Shown: positions 10,704-21,303 of the stretch, one piece after another
Layout: every line of letters begins with the position of its first letter
Position numbering within the stretch: the first letter of the stretch is position 1
Source: Cyanophora paradoxa
Taxonomy: Eukaryota > Glaucocystophyceae > Cyanophorales > Cyanophoraceae
Direction: 5' to 3'
Assembly: GCA_004431415.1 (NCBI GenBank)
Contig: QPMI01000363.1
Location: 1 to 41,788 of the forward strand
DNA: 41,788 nucleotides
Position numbers and translations under genes: made by a program
Notes under the pieces: model-generated
Database searches by the model: none
Told to the model about the DNA's origin: nothing
The model's input: the letters and a program-made list of their open reading frames with translations, nothing else

Positions 10704-10797
10704 TTTCTTTTGCCCCTGTTTTCCTTCGCCCCTTCTCTCCCCCCCGTCGAATGACGGGGGGGAGAGAAGGGGCGAAGGAAAACAGGGGCAAAAGAAA
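10704..10797. repeat. Perfect 45-bp inverted repeat with a 4-nt loop
   Basis: The left arm 10704-10748 and right arm 10753-10797 are exact reverse complements, including a 7-C/7-G run, around the loop GAAT. Arms begin TTTCTTTTGCCCC and end GGGGCAAAAGAAA. It lies 70 bp upstream of the preferred start of the GT90 gene. It could be a fold-back or MITE-type insertion, a transcribed RNA hairpin, or an assembly fold-back artefact. No flanking target duplication is evident. Confidence 0.93.
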
Positions 10798-10866
10798 AGA
10801 CAGATGGGGCTTCGCTCCCCTCTACGTTCCCGCTTTCTAACTGGGCTTCGGGCGACCGAGAGTGAA

Positions 10867-12147
10867 ATGAAGAACCGGGGAGGAACGGCGCGGAAGACTT
10901 TTTCGATTTCTTTGTTGCTTTCAGCATGCCTTTGTTTCTGCTGGCAAACAGGATATATGACACAGTTTGCCGACACACGCATTTCGCACGAAGCGTCTGC
11001 TTTGGTTGCTGCCAAGAAGGCTTTGGATTTCTGGTATAAAAACGGGGGCATCTCATTCGACGATGTGTATGCAGACATCGAATCCGGCCATGGACTCGCT
11101 TGTTTTTTCGTGCATGTTGTGAATAAAACTGTTTATTCATCAGGAAAACCGCATCTACCCCACGCCTACCTTCGCGAAAGGATGCTTCTTTTTCTTGATT
11201 ATGTGGATTTTGTTGTGAAGTCGACAGCTCACTTTCCGAATCTTGAGTTTCGCGCTTGCCTCCACGACTGTGTTGTTTCAGAGTTGAAGGATTCTTCGTG
11301 TAACCTCATTCGTGGAAGCCCGTACAGGTCTTTACGGGAGAAGCTAGCGATTTTTGTTCCAGTCAAGTGTTCTGGATCATCCAATATTCCGTTTCCAATG
11401 TGGGAACCATCTGATGGCTCCATACGGTGCTGGGACTCGATTGTCTCACGCACTAAGTCTAACCGAAAGCCATGGACTTCAAAGAAATCGAAAGCAGTGT
11501 TTCGAGGTGCGGAAAGAACATGTTGGCTGAACGCTTCAGATGATGGAACTGGGGGACTTCCATATCAACAATCAACAAATACGACATGGAAACTGTGTGG
11601 AAGAACTAGGCTTTTTTACGTTGCGCATACAGAGCAACCAGAGCTTTATGATGTCGCGACGACCGCAGGGATGGGTTTTGAATACAAAGAATTTAAATTT
11701 CCAGATAGAATTCGTATCACTCTGGAAGAACAAGAAGAGTTCAAGATTATAATATATGCAGGGGGGCACTGTGGGTGGGCTAACCGTTTAAAATATTTGC
11801 TGCTCATGGGGTCAGCAGTAGCACTGCAGAGATCTCCGTGTATTGAGCCATACGGACTTCTTCTCAAAGACTGGGAGCATATCATTCCTGTGGATTTGAA
11901 TTTCAACAACATGACGAAAAATATCTTACAATTTCTTCAATCTCCTAATCAATTGCAGTTAGTCTCGAATATGCACAGCTATGCTGAGGAGGTTCTTACC
12001 TCATCATGGCTCAGAGATTATGGATCTTACCTTTTTTTGAATTATCATTCTCTTCTTCGTTTTGAGCAGACAGTTGATATAAGAGATGCAGTTCAGCATG
12101 TGCCTTTCCAATGTCTCTTAACAGAACCCAATTCAACTCATTTTTGA
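10867..12147 (+). CDS. GT90 / CAP10-family glycosyltransferase (protein O-glycosyltransferase-like), type II membrane protein
   Basis: A single-exon frame encodes 426 residues from the ATG at 10867; the frame is open further upstream, from 10804. I prefer 10867 because a short basic N-terminus is followed at once by a hydrophobic segment (residues about 12-30, SISLLLSACLCFCW), a signal anchor for ER/Golgi entry. The CAP10 pattern is clear in order: FPMWEPSDG (176-184), then KPWTSKKSKAVFRGAERT (the W-x-K...A-x-F-R-G motif, with AVFRGAERT at 210-218), a GGHCGWANRLKYLLLMGS segment (about 299-316) matching the family's sugar-nucleotide-binding region, and DWEHIIPVDL (from 335). Family members move glucose, xylose or related sugars from nucleotide sugars to Ser/Thr or glycans in the secretory pathway. 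Donor and acceptor cannot be read here. Length is normal and there are no internal stops. The gene sits alone between retroelement scraps and two satellites, so it may be a captured or transduced copy. Confidence 0.85.
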   Translation: MKNRGGTARKTFSISLLLSACLCFCWQTGYMTQFADTRISHEASALVAAKKALDFWYKNGGISFDDVYADIESGHGLACFFVHVVNKTVYSSGKPHLPHAYLRERMLLFLDYVDFVVKSTAHFPNLEFRACLHDCVVSELKDSSCNLIRGSPYRSLREKLAIFVPVKCSGSSNIPFPMWEPSDGSIRCWDSIVSRTKSNRKPWTSKKSKAVFRGAERTCWLNASDDGTGGLPYQQSTNTTWKLCGRTRLFYVAHTEQPELYDVATTAGMGFEYKEFKFPDRIRITLEEQEEFKIIIYAGGHCGWANRLKYLLLMGSAVALQRSPCIEPYGLLLKDWEHIIPVDLNFNNMTKNILQFLQSPNQLQLVSNMHSYAEEVLTSSWLRDYGSYLFLNYHSLLRFEQTVDIRDAVQHVPFQCLLTEPNSTHF

Positions 12148-12549
12148 GAGCCCAATATAGACATTTTTGGTTCTTCCGCTTGGGGCTGGGATATCCACCC
12201 ATCAGGTGCCTTCTCTTCTTCTCTCACCACCAAAGACTGCAGCTGCATAACGTGTGGGCACAAGAATTCCAAGGAGTACCAGAGCCTCTTGACCATCCTC
12301 CAGTTTCTCAAGGACAGAGAGCAGTAACTTGTCCTTCTTATCGTGCCAACGAGATTTGCTTTGTTTTTCTTCTCATGCCGACGAGATTCCGGAGCTTCTG
12401 GGGGGGGGGTACCCAACCCCAAACCCACCCACCCTGGGGTGGGTGTTGCGCTTCTATTTCCCGGTTTGGCTCCACATTCCCCCTTGGCCCCAGAGAGCTC
12501 AAAGGGGTTCGCCGGGTTGCTAGGGGGCGCCACCTCGCACAGATATGGG
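12148..12549. other. Unassigned spacer downstream of the GT90 gene
   Basis: No gene is supported. Contents: an imperfect direct repeat of about 20 bp (ATCGTGCCAACGAGATT near 12339 and CATGCCGACGAGATT near 12375), a run of nine Gs followed by TACCCAACCCC near 12410, and an 8-bp dyad ACCCACCC-TG-GGGTGGGT near 12425-12445. The GC-rich part after 12400 resembles one unit of a further repeat family, but only one copy is present. Open frames across it show no recognisable motifs. Confidence 0.5.
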
Positions 12550-12723
12550 ACTTGGCAAAGGCTGCGCTACCTCCGTACGACCCGGGTGCGCCTCATCCCG
12601 CCCGCCCAATCGCGGAGTCCCCTCGGAGGCACTTGCAGACTGAACGAGAATTAATTATCGATGAAATCAAAAAGTTGCTTTCTCGCAATCTTATTCGTCC
12701 TATTTTGTACACTGATTGCAGAG
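12550..12723 (+). pseudogene. Ty3/gypsy remnant: RT start joined to RNase H by internal deletion
   Basis: The frame reads DLAKAALPPYDPGAPHP, ARPIAESPRRHLQTEREL, then IIDEIKKLLSRNLIRP, which is the start of a gypsy reverse transcriptase. At about 12702 it jumps directly to ILYTDCRA, the RNase H segment also found intact at 8404-8422 (20 bp identical). The RT palm and first part of RNase H are therefore deleted in frame. Satellite B starts immediately after, at CTTGCTGGTGGG. Compared with 10494-10575 the lead-in is shorter (PVKHKINTGD missing) and clearly diverged in nucleotides, so this is another copy or subfamily and not a simple duplication. Confidence 0.75.
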
Positions 12724-13121
12724 CTTGCTGGTGGGAGGGTCATCTGCCTAAGGCTAGCGCCTTGTGCATATTCCCCCAGAGAGATTTGGAGTGCATCTGT
12801 CTTCTATTTTCTGGCAGATTGGAAACCTGGGGCCTTGGACTGAGTAATTTGCTGGTGGGTGGGTCATCTGCGTAATGCTAGCCCCTTTTGCATATTCCTC
12901 CATAGATATTTGGAGTGCATCTGTCTTCTATTTTCTGGCAGATTGGAAACCTAGGGCCTTCGAATGAGTGACTTGCTGGTGGGTGGGTGATCTGCGTAAG
13001 GCTAGCGCCTTGTGTATATTCCCCCAGAGAGATTTGGAGTGCATCTGTCTTCTATTTTCTGGCAGATTGGAAACCTGGGGCCTTGGACTGTGTGACTTGC
13101 TGGTGGGTGGGTCATCTGCGT

Positions 13122-13135
13122 AAGGCTAGCGCCTT
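13122..13135. other. Dyad AAGGC-TAGC-GCCTT in satellite B (example)
   Basis: Five-base perfect arms around TAGC, centred on the palindrome GCTAGC. It recurs in most units of both satellite B blocks and makes a convenient phase marker for counting monomers. Confidence 0.75.
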
Positions 13136-14040
13136 GTGCATATTCCCCCAGAGAGATTTGGAGTGCATCTGTCTTCTATTTTCTGGCAGATTGGAAACCT
13201 GGGGCCTTGGACTGTGTGACTTGCTGGTGGGTGGGTCATCTGCGTAAGGCTAGCGCCTTGTGCATATTCCCCTAAAGAGATTTGAGATGCATCTGTCTTT
13301 TTTGTGGCAGATCCCAAACCTCCAGCCTGTAATTGAGTGACTTGCTGGTGGGTGGGGCATCTGTATTTTCTGGCGACTTGCTAGCGCCTTGTGCATATTC
13401 CCCCAGAGAGATTTGGGGTGCATCTTTCTTCTTTTTTGTCACAGATCCGAAACCTGCTGCCTTCGACTGATTGACTTGCTGGTGGGTGGGTTCATCTTCC
13501 TTAGGCTAGCGCCTTGTGCATTTTCCCCCGGAGAGATTTGGGAAGCATCCATCTTCTATTTCTTGACAGATCAGAAACCTGGGGCCTCCAACTGAGTGAT
13601 TTGCCGGTGGGTAGGCCATCTGCCTAAGGCTAGCGCCTTGTGCATATTCCCCCAGAGAGATTTGGGGTGCATCCTTCTTCTATTGTGTGGCAGATCAGAA
13701 ACCTGGGGCCTTTGTCTGAGTGGCTTGCTGGTGGGTGGGTTCATCTTCCTCAGGCTAGCGCCTTGTGCATATTCCCCCAGAGAGATTTGGGGTGCATCTT
13801 TCTTCTTTCTTGTCACAGATTAGAAACCTGCTGCCTTCAACTGATTGACTTGCTGGTGGGTGGGTTCATCTTTCTAAGGCTAGCGCCTTGTGCATATTCC
13901 CCCAGAGAGATTTGGGAAGCATCCATCTTCTATTTCTTGACAGATCGAAACCTGGGGCCTCCAATTGAGTGGCTTGCTGGTGGGTGGGTTCATCTTTCTA
14001 AGGCCAGCGCCTTGTGCATATTCCCCCAGAGAGATTTGGG
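13126..14040 (+). repeat. 915-bp satellite B block duplicated at 17658-18572 (4532-bp offset)
   Basis: The rare junction GCATCTGTATTTTCTGGCG and the variant TTTGAGATGCATC occur at 13281-13375 and again 4532 bp downstream, with the same order of subtypes between. Identity is lost at about 14045/18577. Part of this block (from about 13640) is also repeated at a 374-bp offset from 14014, a three-monomer higher-order repeat. Confidence 0.8.
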
Positions 14041-14364
14041 GTGCATCCTTCTTCTATTGTGTGGCAGATCAGAAACCTGGGGCCTTTGTCTGAGTGGCTT
14101 GCTGGTGGGTGGGTTCATCTTCCTCAGGCTAGCGCCTTGTGCATATTCCCCCAGAGAGATTTGGGGTGCATCTTTCTTCTTTCTTGTCACAGATTAGAAA
14201 CCTGCTGCCTTCAACTGATTGACTTGCTGGTGGGTGGGTTCATCTTTCTAAGGCTAGCGCCTTTTGCATATTCCCCCAGAGAGATTTGGGGTGCATCTTT
14301 CTTGTATTTTCTGGCGACTTGCTAGCGCCTTGTGCATATTCCCCCAGAGAGATTTGGGGTGCAT

Positions 14365-17080
14365 CTGTCTTTTTTGTGGCAGATCCCAAACCTCCAGCCT
14401 GTAATTGAGTGACTTGCTGGTGGGTGGGGCATCTGCCGAAGGCTAGCGCCTTGTGCATATTCCCCTAAAGAGATTTCGGATGCATCTGTCTTTTTTGTGG
14501 CAGATCCCAAACCTCCAGCCTGTAACTGAGTGACTTGCTGGTGGGTGGGGCATCTGCCTAAGGCCAGCGCCATGTGCATATTTCCCCAGAGAGTTTTTGG
14601 GTGCATCTTGCTTCTATTTTCTGGCAGATTGGAAACCTGGGGCCTTCGACTTAGTGACTTGCTGGTGGGTGGGTCATCTGCCTACGGCTAGCTCCTTGTG
14701 CATATTCCCCCAGAGAGATTTGGGGTGCATCTGTCTTCTATTTTGTGGCAGATTGGAAACCTGGGGCCTTGGACTGAGTGACTTGCTGGTGGGTGGGTCA
14801 TCTGCCTAAGACTAGCCCCTTTTGCATATTCCTCCAGAGATATTTGGAGTGCATCTGTCTTCTATTTTCTGGCAGATTGGAAACCTAGGGGCTTTGAATG
14901 AGTGACTTGCTGGTGGGTGGGTCATCTGCGTAAGGCTAGCGCCTTGTGCATATTCCCCCAGAGAGATTTGGAGTGCATCTGTCTTCTATTTTCTGGCAGA
15001 TTGCAAACCTAGGGCCTTGGACTGAGTGACTTGCTGGTGGGTGGGTCATCTGCCTAAGGCTAGGTCCTTGTGCAGATTCCCCCAGAGAGATTTGGGGTGC
15101 ATCTGTCTTCTATTTTGTGGCAGATCAGAAACCTGGGGCCTTTGACTGAGTGGTTTGCTGGTGGGTGGGTCCTCTGCCTACGGCTAGCGCCTTGTGCATA
15201 TTCCCCCAGAGAGATTTGGAGTGCATCTGTCTTCTATTTTCTGGCAGATTGGAAACCTGGGGCCTTGGACTGAGTGACTTGCTGGTGGGAGGGTCATCTG
15301 CCTAAGGCTAGCGCCTTGTGCATATTCCCCCAGAGAGATTTGGAGTGCATCTGTCTTCTATTTTCTGGCAGATTGGAAACCTGGGGCCTTGGACTGAGTA
15401 ATTTGCTGGTGGGTGGGTCATCTGCGTAATGCTAGCCCCTTTTGCATATTCCTCCATAGATATTTGGAGTGCATCTGTCTTCTATTTTCTGGCAGATTGG
15501 AAACCTAGGGCCTTCGAATGAGTGACTTGCTGGTGGGTGGGTGATCTGCGTAAGGCTAGCGCCTTGTGTATATTCCCCCAGAGAGATTTGGAGTGCATCT
15601 GTCTTCTATTTTCTGGCAGATTGGAAACCTGGGGCCTTGGACTGTGTGACTTGCTGGTGGGTGGGTCATCTGCGTAAGGCTAGCGCCTTGTGCATATTCC
15701 CCTAGAGAGATTTGAGATGCATCTGTCTTTTTTGTGGCAGATCCCAAACCTCCAGCCTGTAATTGAGTGACTTGCTGGTGGGTGGGGCATCTGCCGAAGG
15801 CTAGCGCCTTGTGCATATTCCCCTAAAGAGATTTCGGATGCATCTGTCTTTTTTGTGGCAGATCCCAAACCTCCAGCCTGTAACTGAGTGACTTGCTGGT
15901 GGGTGGGGCATCTGCCTAAGGCCAGCGCCATGTGCATATTTCCCCAGAGAGTTTTTGGGTGCATCTTGCTTCTATTTTCTGGCAGATTGGAAACCTGGGG
16001 CCTTCGACTTAGTGACTTGCTGGTGGGTGGGTCATCTGCCTACGGCTAGCTCCTTGTGCATATTCCCCCAGAGAGATATGGGGTGCATCTGTCTTCTATT
16101 TTGTGGCAGATTGGAAACCTGGGGCCTTGGACTGAGTGACTTGCTGGTGGGTGGGTCATCTGCCTAAGACTAGCCCCTTTTGCATATTCCTCCAGAGATA
16201 TTTGGAGTGCATCTGTCTTCTATTTTCTGGCAGATTGGAAACCTAGGGGCTTTGAATGAGTGACTTGCTGGTGGGTGGGTCATCTGTGTAAGACTAGCGC
16301 CTTGTGCATATTCCCCCAGAGAGATTTGGAGTGCATCTGTCTTCTATTTTCTGGCAGATTGCAAACCTAGGGCCTTGGACTGAGTGACTTGCTGATGGGT
16401 GGGTCATCTGCCTAAGGCTAGGTCCTTGTGCAGATTCCCCCAGAGAGATTTGGGGTGCATCTGTCTTCTATTTTGTGGCGGATCAGAAACCTGGGGCCTT
16501 TGACTGAGTGGTTTGCTGGTGGGTGGGTCCTCTGCCTACGGCTAGCGCCTTGTGCATATTCCCCCAGAGAGATTTGGAGTGCATCTGTCTTCTATTTTCT
16601 GGCAGATTGGAAACCTGGGGCCTTGGACTGAGTGACTTGCTGGTGGGAGGGTCATCTGCCTAAGGCTAGCGCCTTGTGCATATTCCCCCAGAGAGATTTG
16701 GAGTGCATCTGTCTTCTATTTTCTGGCAGATTGGAAACCTGGGGCCTTGGACTGAGTAACTTGCTGGTGGGTGGGTCATCTGCTTAAGACTAGCCCCTTT
16801 TGCATATTCCTCCATAGATATTTGGAGTGCATCTGTCTTCTATTTTCTGGCAGATTGGAAACCTAGGGCCTTCGAATGAGTGACTTGCTGGTGGGTGGGT
16901 GATCTGCGTAAGGCTAGCGCCTTGTGCATATTCCCCCAGAGAGATTTGGAGTGCATCTGTCTTCTATTTTCTGGCAGATTGGAAACCTGGGGCCTTGGAC
17001 TGTGTGACTTGCTGGTGGGTGGGTCATCTGCGTAAGGCTAGCGCCTTGTGCATATTCCCCCAGAGAGATTTGGAGTGCAT
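14365..17080 (+). repeat. Tandem 1358-bp higher-order repeat in satellite B (11 monomers, two copies)
   Basis: Copy 1 is about 14365-15722 and copy 2 about 15723-17080. Rare variants recur at a constant 1358-bp offset: CCAGAGAGTTTTTGGGTGC (14588 and 15946), TAGGTCCTTGTGCAGATTCC (about 15061 and 16419) and GGTGGGAGGGTCATC (about 15284 and 16642). Only scattered substitutions separate the copies, so the duplication is young. Confidence 0.85.
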
Positions 17081-20000
17081 CTGTCTTCTATTTTCTGGCA
17101 GATTGGAAACCTGGGGCCTTGGACTGAGTGACTTGCTGGTGGGTGGGTCATCTGCCTAAGACTAGCCCCTTTTGCATATTCCTCCAGAGATATTTGGAGT
17201 GCATCTGTCTTCTATTTTCTGGCAGATTGGAAACCTAGGGCCTTCGAATGAGTGACTTGCTGGTGGGTGGGTCATCTGCGTAAGGCTAGCGCCTTGTGCA
17301 TATTCCCCCAGAGAGATTTGGAGTGCATCTGTCTTCTATTTTCTGGCAGATTGGAAACCTGGGGCCTTGGACTGTGTGACTTGCTGGTGGGTGGGTCATC
17401 TGCGTAAGGCTAGCGCCTTGTGCATATTCCCCCAGAGAGATTCGGAGTGCATCTGTCTTCTATTTTCTGGCAGATTGGAAACCTGGGGCCTTGGACTGAG
17501 TAACTTGCTGGTGGGTGGGTCATCTGCCTAAGGCTAGGTCCTTGTGCAGATTCCCCCAGAGAGATTTGGAGTGCATCTGTCTTCTATTTTCTGGCAGATT
17601 GGAAACCTAGGGCCTTCGAATGAGTGACTTGCTGGTGGGTGGGTGATCTGCGTAAGGCTAGCGCCTTGTGCATATTCCCCCAGAGAGATTTGGAGTGCAT
17701 CTGTCTTCTATTTTCTGGCAGATTGGAAACCTGGGGCCTTGGACTGTGTGACTTGCTGGTGGGTGGGTCATCTGCGTAAGGCTAGCGCCTTGTGCATATT
17801 CCCCTAGAGAGATTTGAGATGCATCTGTCTTTTTTGTGGCAGATCCCAAACCTCCAGCCTGTAATTGAGTGACTTGCTGGTGGGTGGGGCATCTGTATTT
17901 TCTGGCGACTTGCTAGCGCCTTGTGCATATTCCCCCAGAGAGATTTGGGGTGCATCTTTCTTCTTTTTTGTCACAGATCCGAAACCTGCTGCCTTCGACT
18001 GATTGACTTGCTGGTGGGTGGGTTCATCTTCCTTAGGCTAGCGCCTTGTGCATTTTCCCCCGGAGAGATTTAAGAAGCATCCATCTTCTATTTCTTGACA
18101 GATCAGAAACCTGGGGCCTCCAACTGAGTGATTTGCCGGTGGGTAGGCCATCTGCCTAAGGCTAGCGCCTTGTGCATATTCCCCCAGAGAGATTTGGGGT
18201 GCACCCTTCTTCTATTGTGTGGCAGATCAGAAACCTGGGGCCTTTGTCTGAGTGGCTTGCTGGTGGGTGGGTTCATCTTCCTCAGGCTAGCGCCTTGTGC
18301 ATATTCCCCCAGAGACATTTGGGGTGCATCTTTCTTCTTTCTTGTCACAGATTAGAAACCTGCTGCCTTCAACTGATTGACTTGCTGGTGGGTGGGTTCA
18401 TCTTCCTAAGGCTAGCGCCTTGTGCATATTCCCCCAGAGAGATTTGGGAAGCATCCATCTTCTATTTCTTGACAGATTGAAACCTGGGGCCTCCAATTGA
18501 GTGGCTTGCTGGTGGGTGGGTTCATCTTCCTAAGGCCAGCGCCTTGTGCATATTCCCCCAGAGAGATTTGGGGTGCATCTTTCTTCTATTTTATCACAGA
18601 TCAGAAACCTGCGGCCTTCGACTGAGTGATTTGCCAGTGGGTAGACCATCTGCCTAAGGCTAGCGCCTTGTGCATATTCCCCCAGAGAGATTTGGGGTGC
18701 ATCTTTCTTGTATTTTCTGGCGACTTGCTAGCGCCTTGTGCATATTCCCCCAGAGAGATTTGGGGTGCATCTTTCTTCTTTTTTGTCACAGATCAGAAAC
18801 CTGCTGCCTTCGACTGATTGACTTGCTGGTGGTTGAGTTCATCTTCCTAAGGCTAGTGCCTTGTGCATATTCCCCTGGAGAGATTTGGGAAGCATCCATC
18901 ATCTATTTCTTGACAGATCAGAAACCTGGGGCCTCCAACTGAGTGATTTGCCGGTGGATAGGCCATCTGCCTAAGGCTAGCGCCTTGTGCATTTTCCCCC
19001 GGAGAGATTTGGGAAGCATCCATCTTCTATTTCTTGACAGATCAGAAACCTGGGGCCTCCAACTGAGTGGCTTGCTGGTGGGTGGGTTCATCTTCCTAAG
19101 GCCAGCGCCTTGTGCATATTCCCCCAGAGAGATTTGGGGTGCATCTTTCTTCTATTTTATCACAGATCAGAAACCTGCGGCCTTCGACTGAGTGATTTGC
19201 CAGTGGGTAGTCCATCTGCCGAAGGCTAGCGCCTCTGTGCATATTCCTCCAGAGAGATTTGGGGTGCATCCTTCTATTTTGTGGCAGATCAGAAACCTCG
19301 GGCCTTCGACTGAGTGACTTGCTGGTGGGTGGGTTCATCTTCCTAAGGCCAGCGCCTTGTGCATATTGCGCCAGAGAGGTTTGGGGTGCATCTTTCTTCT
19401 TTTTGTCACAGATCAGAAACCTGCGGTCTTCGACTGAGTGATTTGCCAGTGGGTAGGCCATCTGCCTAAGGCTAGCGCCTTGTGCATTTTCCCCCAGAGA
19501 GATTTGGGGTGCATCTTTCTTGTATTTTCTGGCGACTTGCTCGCTCCTTGTGCATATTCCCCCAGAGAGATTTGGTGTGCATCTTTCTTCTGTTTTGTCA
19601 CAGATCAGAAAGCTGCGGCCTTCGACTGATTGACTTGCTGGTGGTTGGGTTCATCTTCCTAAGGCTAGCGCCTTGTGCATATTCCCCCGGAGAGATTTGG
19701 GAAGCATCCATCTTCTTTTTTTTGACAGATCAGAAACCTGGGGCCTCCAACTGAGTGATTTGCCCGCGGATAGGCAATCTGCCTAAGGCTAGCGCCTTGT
19801 GCATTTTCCCCTAGAGAGATTTTGGGTGCATCCTTCTTCTATTTTGTGGCAGATCAGAAACCTCGGGCCTTTGACTGAGTGGCTTGCTGGTGGGTGGGTT
19901 CATCTTCCTAAGGCCAGCGCCTTGTGTATATTCCCCGAGAGAGATTTGGGGTGCATCTTTCTTCTATTGTATCACAGATCAGAAAACTGGGGCCTTCGAC

Positions 20001-20332
20001 TGAGTGATTTGCCAGTGGGTAGGCCATCTGCCTAAGGCAAGCGCCTTGTGCATATTCCCCCAGAGAGATTTGGGGTGCATCTTTCTTGTATTTTCTGGCG
20101 ACTTGCTAGCGCCTTGTGCATATTCCCCCAGAGAGATGAGGGGTGCTTCTTTCTTCTATCTTGTCACAGATCAGACACCTGCCGCCTTCGACTTAGTGAT
20201 TTGCCGGTAGTAAGGCCAGCTGCCTAAGTCTAGCGCCTTGTGCATATTCCCCCAGAGAGATTTGGGATGCATCCATCTTCTATTTAGTGGCAGATCGGAA
20301 ACATGGGGCCTTTGACTGAGTGATTTGCTGGT

Positions 20333-20346
20333 ATACTCTTCTTCTT
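20333..20346 (+). mobile_element. 14-bp LINE 3'-tail insertion flanked by a 9-bp duplication
   Basis: A satellite B unit is interrupted by ATACTCTTCTTCTT, identical to the last stretch of the LINE at 22536-31439. It is bracketed by TTTGCTGGT at 20324-20332 and 20347-20355; normal units have this sequence once. This is what an extremely 5'-truncated target-primed insertion would look like. The match is short and low-complexity, so chance is possible. Confidence 0.55.
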
Positions 20347-21303
20347 TTTGCTGGTGGCTGTGTTCATCTTCCTAAGGCTAGTGCCTTGTGCATATTCCCC
20401 CAGACAGATTTGGGGTGCATCTTTCTTGTATTTTCTGGCGACTTGCTAGAGCCTTGTTCATATTCCCCCAGAGAAATTTGGGGTGCATTTGTCTTCAATT
20501 TTGTGGTGGATCGGAAACCTGCAGCCTTCCACTATTGCCTTGCTGGTGGGTGGGTTCAACTTCCTAAGGCTAGCGCCTTGTGCATATTCCCCCAGAGAGA
20601 TTTGGGAAGCATCCATCTTCTTTTTTTTGACAGATCAGAAACCTGGGACCTCCGACTGAGTGACTTGCTGTTGGGTGGGTTCATCTGCCTAAGGCTAGCG
20701 CCCTGTGCATATTCCCCCAGAGAGATTTGGGGTGCATCCTTCTTCTATTTTGTGGCAGATCAGAAACCTGGAGCCTTTGACTGAGTGACTTGCTGGTGGG
20801 TGGGTCATCTGCCTAAGGCTAGTGCCTTGTGTGCATATTTCCCCAGAGAGTGTTTGGGTGCATCTTTTTTCTATTTTCTGGCAGATTGGAAACCTGGGGC
20901 CTTCGACTTAGTGACTTGCTGGTGGGTGGGTCATCTGCGTAAGGCTAACGCCTTGTGCATATTCCCCCAGAGAGATTTGGGAAGCATCCATCTTCTTTTT
21001 TTTGACAGATCAGAAACCTGGGACCTCCGACTGAGTGACTTGCCGGTGGGTAGGCCATCTGCCTAAGCCTAGCGCCTTGTGCACATTCCCCCAGAGAGAT
21101 TTGGGGTGCATCTTTCTTCTTTTTTGTGGCAGATCAGAAACCTTGGGCCTTTGACTGAGTAGCTTGCTGGTGGGTGGGTTCATCTTCCTAAGGCCAGCGC
21201 CTTGTGCATATTCCCCCAGAGAGATTTAGGGTGCATCTTTCTTCTATTTTGTGGCAGATCGGAAACCCCTTAACTGAGTGACTTGCTGGTGGGTGGGTCA
21301 TCT

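Larger units (their letters stand above)
12724..21303 (+). repeat. Satellite B tandem array, left block (monomers about 121-124 bp, about 70 copies)
   Basis: Monomers share CTTGCTGGTGGGTGGG, TCATCTGCCTAAGGCTAGC, GCCTTGTGCATATTCCCC and AGAGAGATTTGG. Successive GCTAGC sites at 13125 and 13249 give a 124-bp unit. Several subtypes differ in the middle third: TCTTCTATTTTCTGGCAGATTGG (B1), CTTTTTTGTGGCAGATCCC (B2), CTTCTTTTTTGTCACAGATC (B3) and CATCCATCTTCTATTTCTTGACAG (B4). B1 dominates before 17850; B3 and B4 dominate 17900-21200. Each unit has the dyad AAGGC-TAGC-GCCTT around GCTAGC. Nested duplications produce higher-order repeats. No genes are supported; open frames across it are by-products. 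Confidence 0.97.

Noticed and set aside
10244-10840. 198-codon open frame across the gypsy fragment and hairpin
   Set aside because: Chimera: RT lead-in, then 52 bp of inverted satellite A, then the inverted repeat; begins at TTG.
10542-11140. Minus-strand frames of 160-180 codons over the hairpin and GT90 start
   Set aside because: Shadows of the GT90 gene and the low-complexity hairpin arms.
12111-12875. 254-codon frame downstream of the GT90 gene as a gene
   Set aside because: It overlaps the GT90 end, runs through spacer, a gypsy scrap and into satellite B; only the gypsy part is meaningful.
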